Part shown: positions 63,530 through 64,000 of the stretch, piece by piece
How positions within the stretch are numbered: position 1 is the stretch's first letter
Layout: every line of letters begins with the position of its first letter
Assembly (NCBI RefSeq): GCF_964340395.1
Contig: NC_135553.1
Location: forward strand, 20,224,449 to 20,288,448
DNA length: 64,000 nt
Direction: 5' to 3'
From: Glandiceps talaboti
Taxonomy: Eukaryota; Hemichordata; Enteropneusta; Spengelidae
Notes under the pieces: generated by a model
Seen by the model: only the letters and a program-made list of their open reading frames with translations
Databases searched by the model: none
What the model was told of the DNA's origin: nothing
Position numbers and translations under genes: made by a program

Positions 63530-63623
63530 AGTCTGTAAGGTACACCTTGACTGGGCACCCTCCTCACACAACGGCCAACCCTGGTGAGAGGAGGGTGGAA
63601 TGTCACAACGTATCTTGCAGTCT
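63530..63623. mobile_element. Palindromic MITE family A, copy 4 (94 bp)
   Basis: Begins 'agtctgtaaggtacaccttg' and ends 'cacaacgtatcttgcagtct'. Flanks 'ttgaaagagt' and 'atgaaagaac' are a decayed target-site duplication sharing TGAAAGA. Confidence 0.85.
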
Positions 63624-63640
63624 AATGAAAGAACGAACAG

Positions 63641-63975
63641 ATGTGGAGTCATGATGGGTGAATGGTTTGCGTGACCGACTTGGAATGTACAGGTTGTAGG
63701 TTCGAGCCCTGTCGCTGCCTGCTGTTTGTTTCTGAGTGGCTAAAGTCCTTGGGCAACCCAGCTGTATAATTGGGACCTGGTAGGATGTAGGTTGCAATGT
63801 GAAGGCTTTAATCCTATGCGCTGAAATGGCTGCAATGGATTGTATGCTCCCCGGGGAGTTGAGGAAGACTAAAGGGCCGTTGTGCCGTTCTGATCCGAGC
63901 CAGGGGTAATAATTGTAAAGCGCTTTGAACACGGTGTGGGAAAGCGCTATATAAGAACCCAACATTATTACATTA
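63641..63975 (+). mobile_element. tRNA-derived SINE
   Basis: The tRNA-like head has an A-box-like 'tgggtgaatggtttgcgtg' and B box 'ggttcgagcc' at 63699-63708. A roughly 200-bp body follows, with the 3' tail 'aagcgctatataagaaccca' and ATTATT repeats. It is closely related to the minus-strand copy at 48825-49172. Transcription by Pol III and LINE-dependent mobility are family knowledge, not visible here. Confidence 0.82.
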
Positions 63976-64000
63976 TTATTCTAAATAAGAAGGGAAATTT

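Overview
This window is nuclear DNA from an animal. The evidence is split genes with GT-AG introns, animal gene families (an ABCA lipid-type ABC transporter and an SLC35G-type carrier), tRNA-derived SINEs, fold-back MITEs and very many microsatellites. The AT-rich composition, long repeat-filled introns, Polinton-type and Mutator-like transposase relics and abundant tetranucleotide repeats suggest a marine invertebrate (hemichordate, cephalochordate or lophotrochozoan). The sequence alone does not settle which, and nothing bacterial is present.

Layout. 0-8 kb: no recognisable gene, several compound microsatellites (CATA/CAGA/CGGA/CT types). 8.76-9.59 kb (+): an apparently intronless gene for a small two-pass membrane protein with four PPxY motifs. 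10-18 kb: non-coding, with a TIR element, a 43-bp minisatellite, an 82-bp tandem duplication and a possible 1.8-kb transposon carrying 'CCGTAGCCTG' ends. 18.1-19.7 kb (-): a decayed Polinton/Maverick-type integrase with a C-terminal chromodomain plus an upstream companion ORF. 22.3-23.5 kb (-): an intact single-exon SLC35G1-like transporter with a poly(A) signal. 24-30 kb: intergenic. 30.3-35.3 kb (+): a tentative small split gene whose exons all join in phase 2; it is not recognised. 37.2-38.7 kb (-): a two-part Mutator-like transposase relic without its central catalytic region. 39.7-43.3 kb: a large 27-bp-unit minisatellite that keeps several frames open by chance, followed by two long AT tracts.

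45.4-64 kb (+) holds the 5' part of an ABCA5-like transporter. Seven phase-compatible coding exons (1,288 nt, about 429 residues) encode the N-terminus, first extracellular loop and the first transmembrane domain; the nucleotide-binding domains lie beyond the window. Its introns are packed with fold-back and TIR elements of at least six families, two tRNA-SINEs, a roughly 1-kb tandem duplication and minisatellites.

The observation most worth following is a roughly 80-100-bp near-palindromic MITE present four times in ABCA introns. It has 23-bp TIRs and 10-11-bp target-site duplications that can be read directly. Few genes in the window act together; the ABCA, SLC35G and PPxY genes are independent neighbours.
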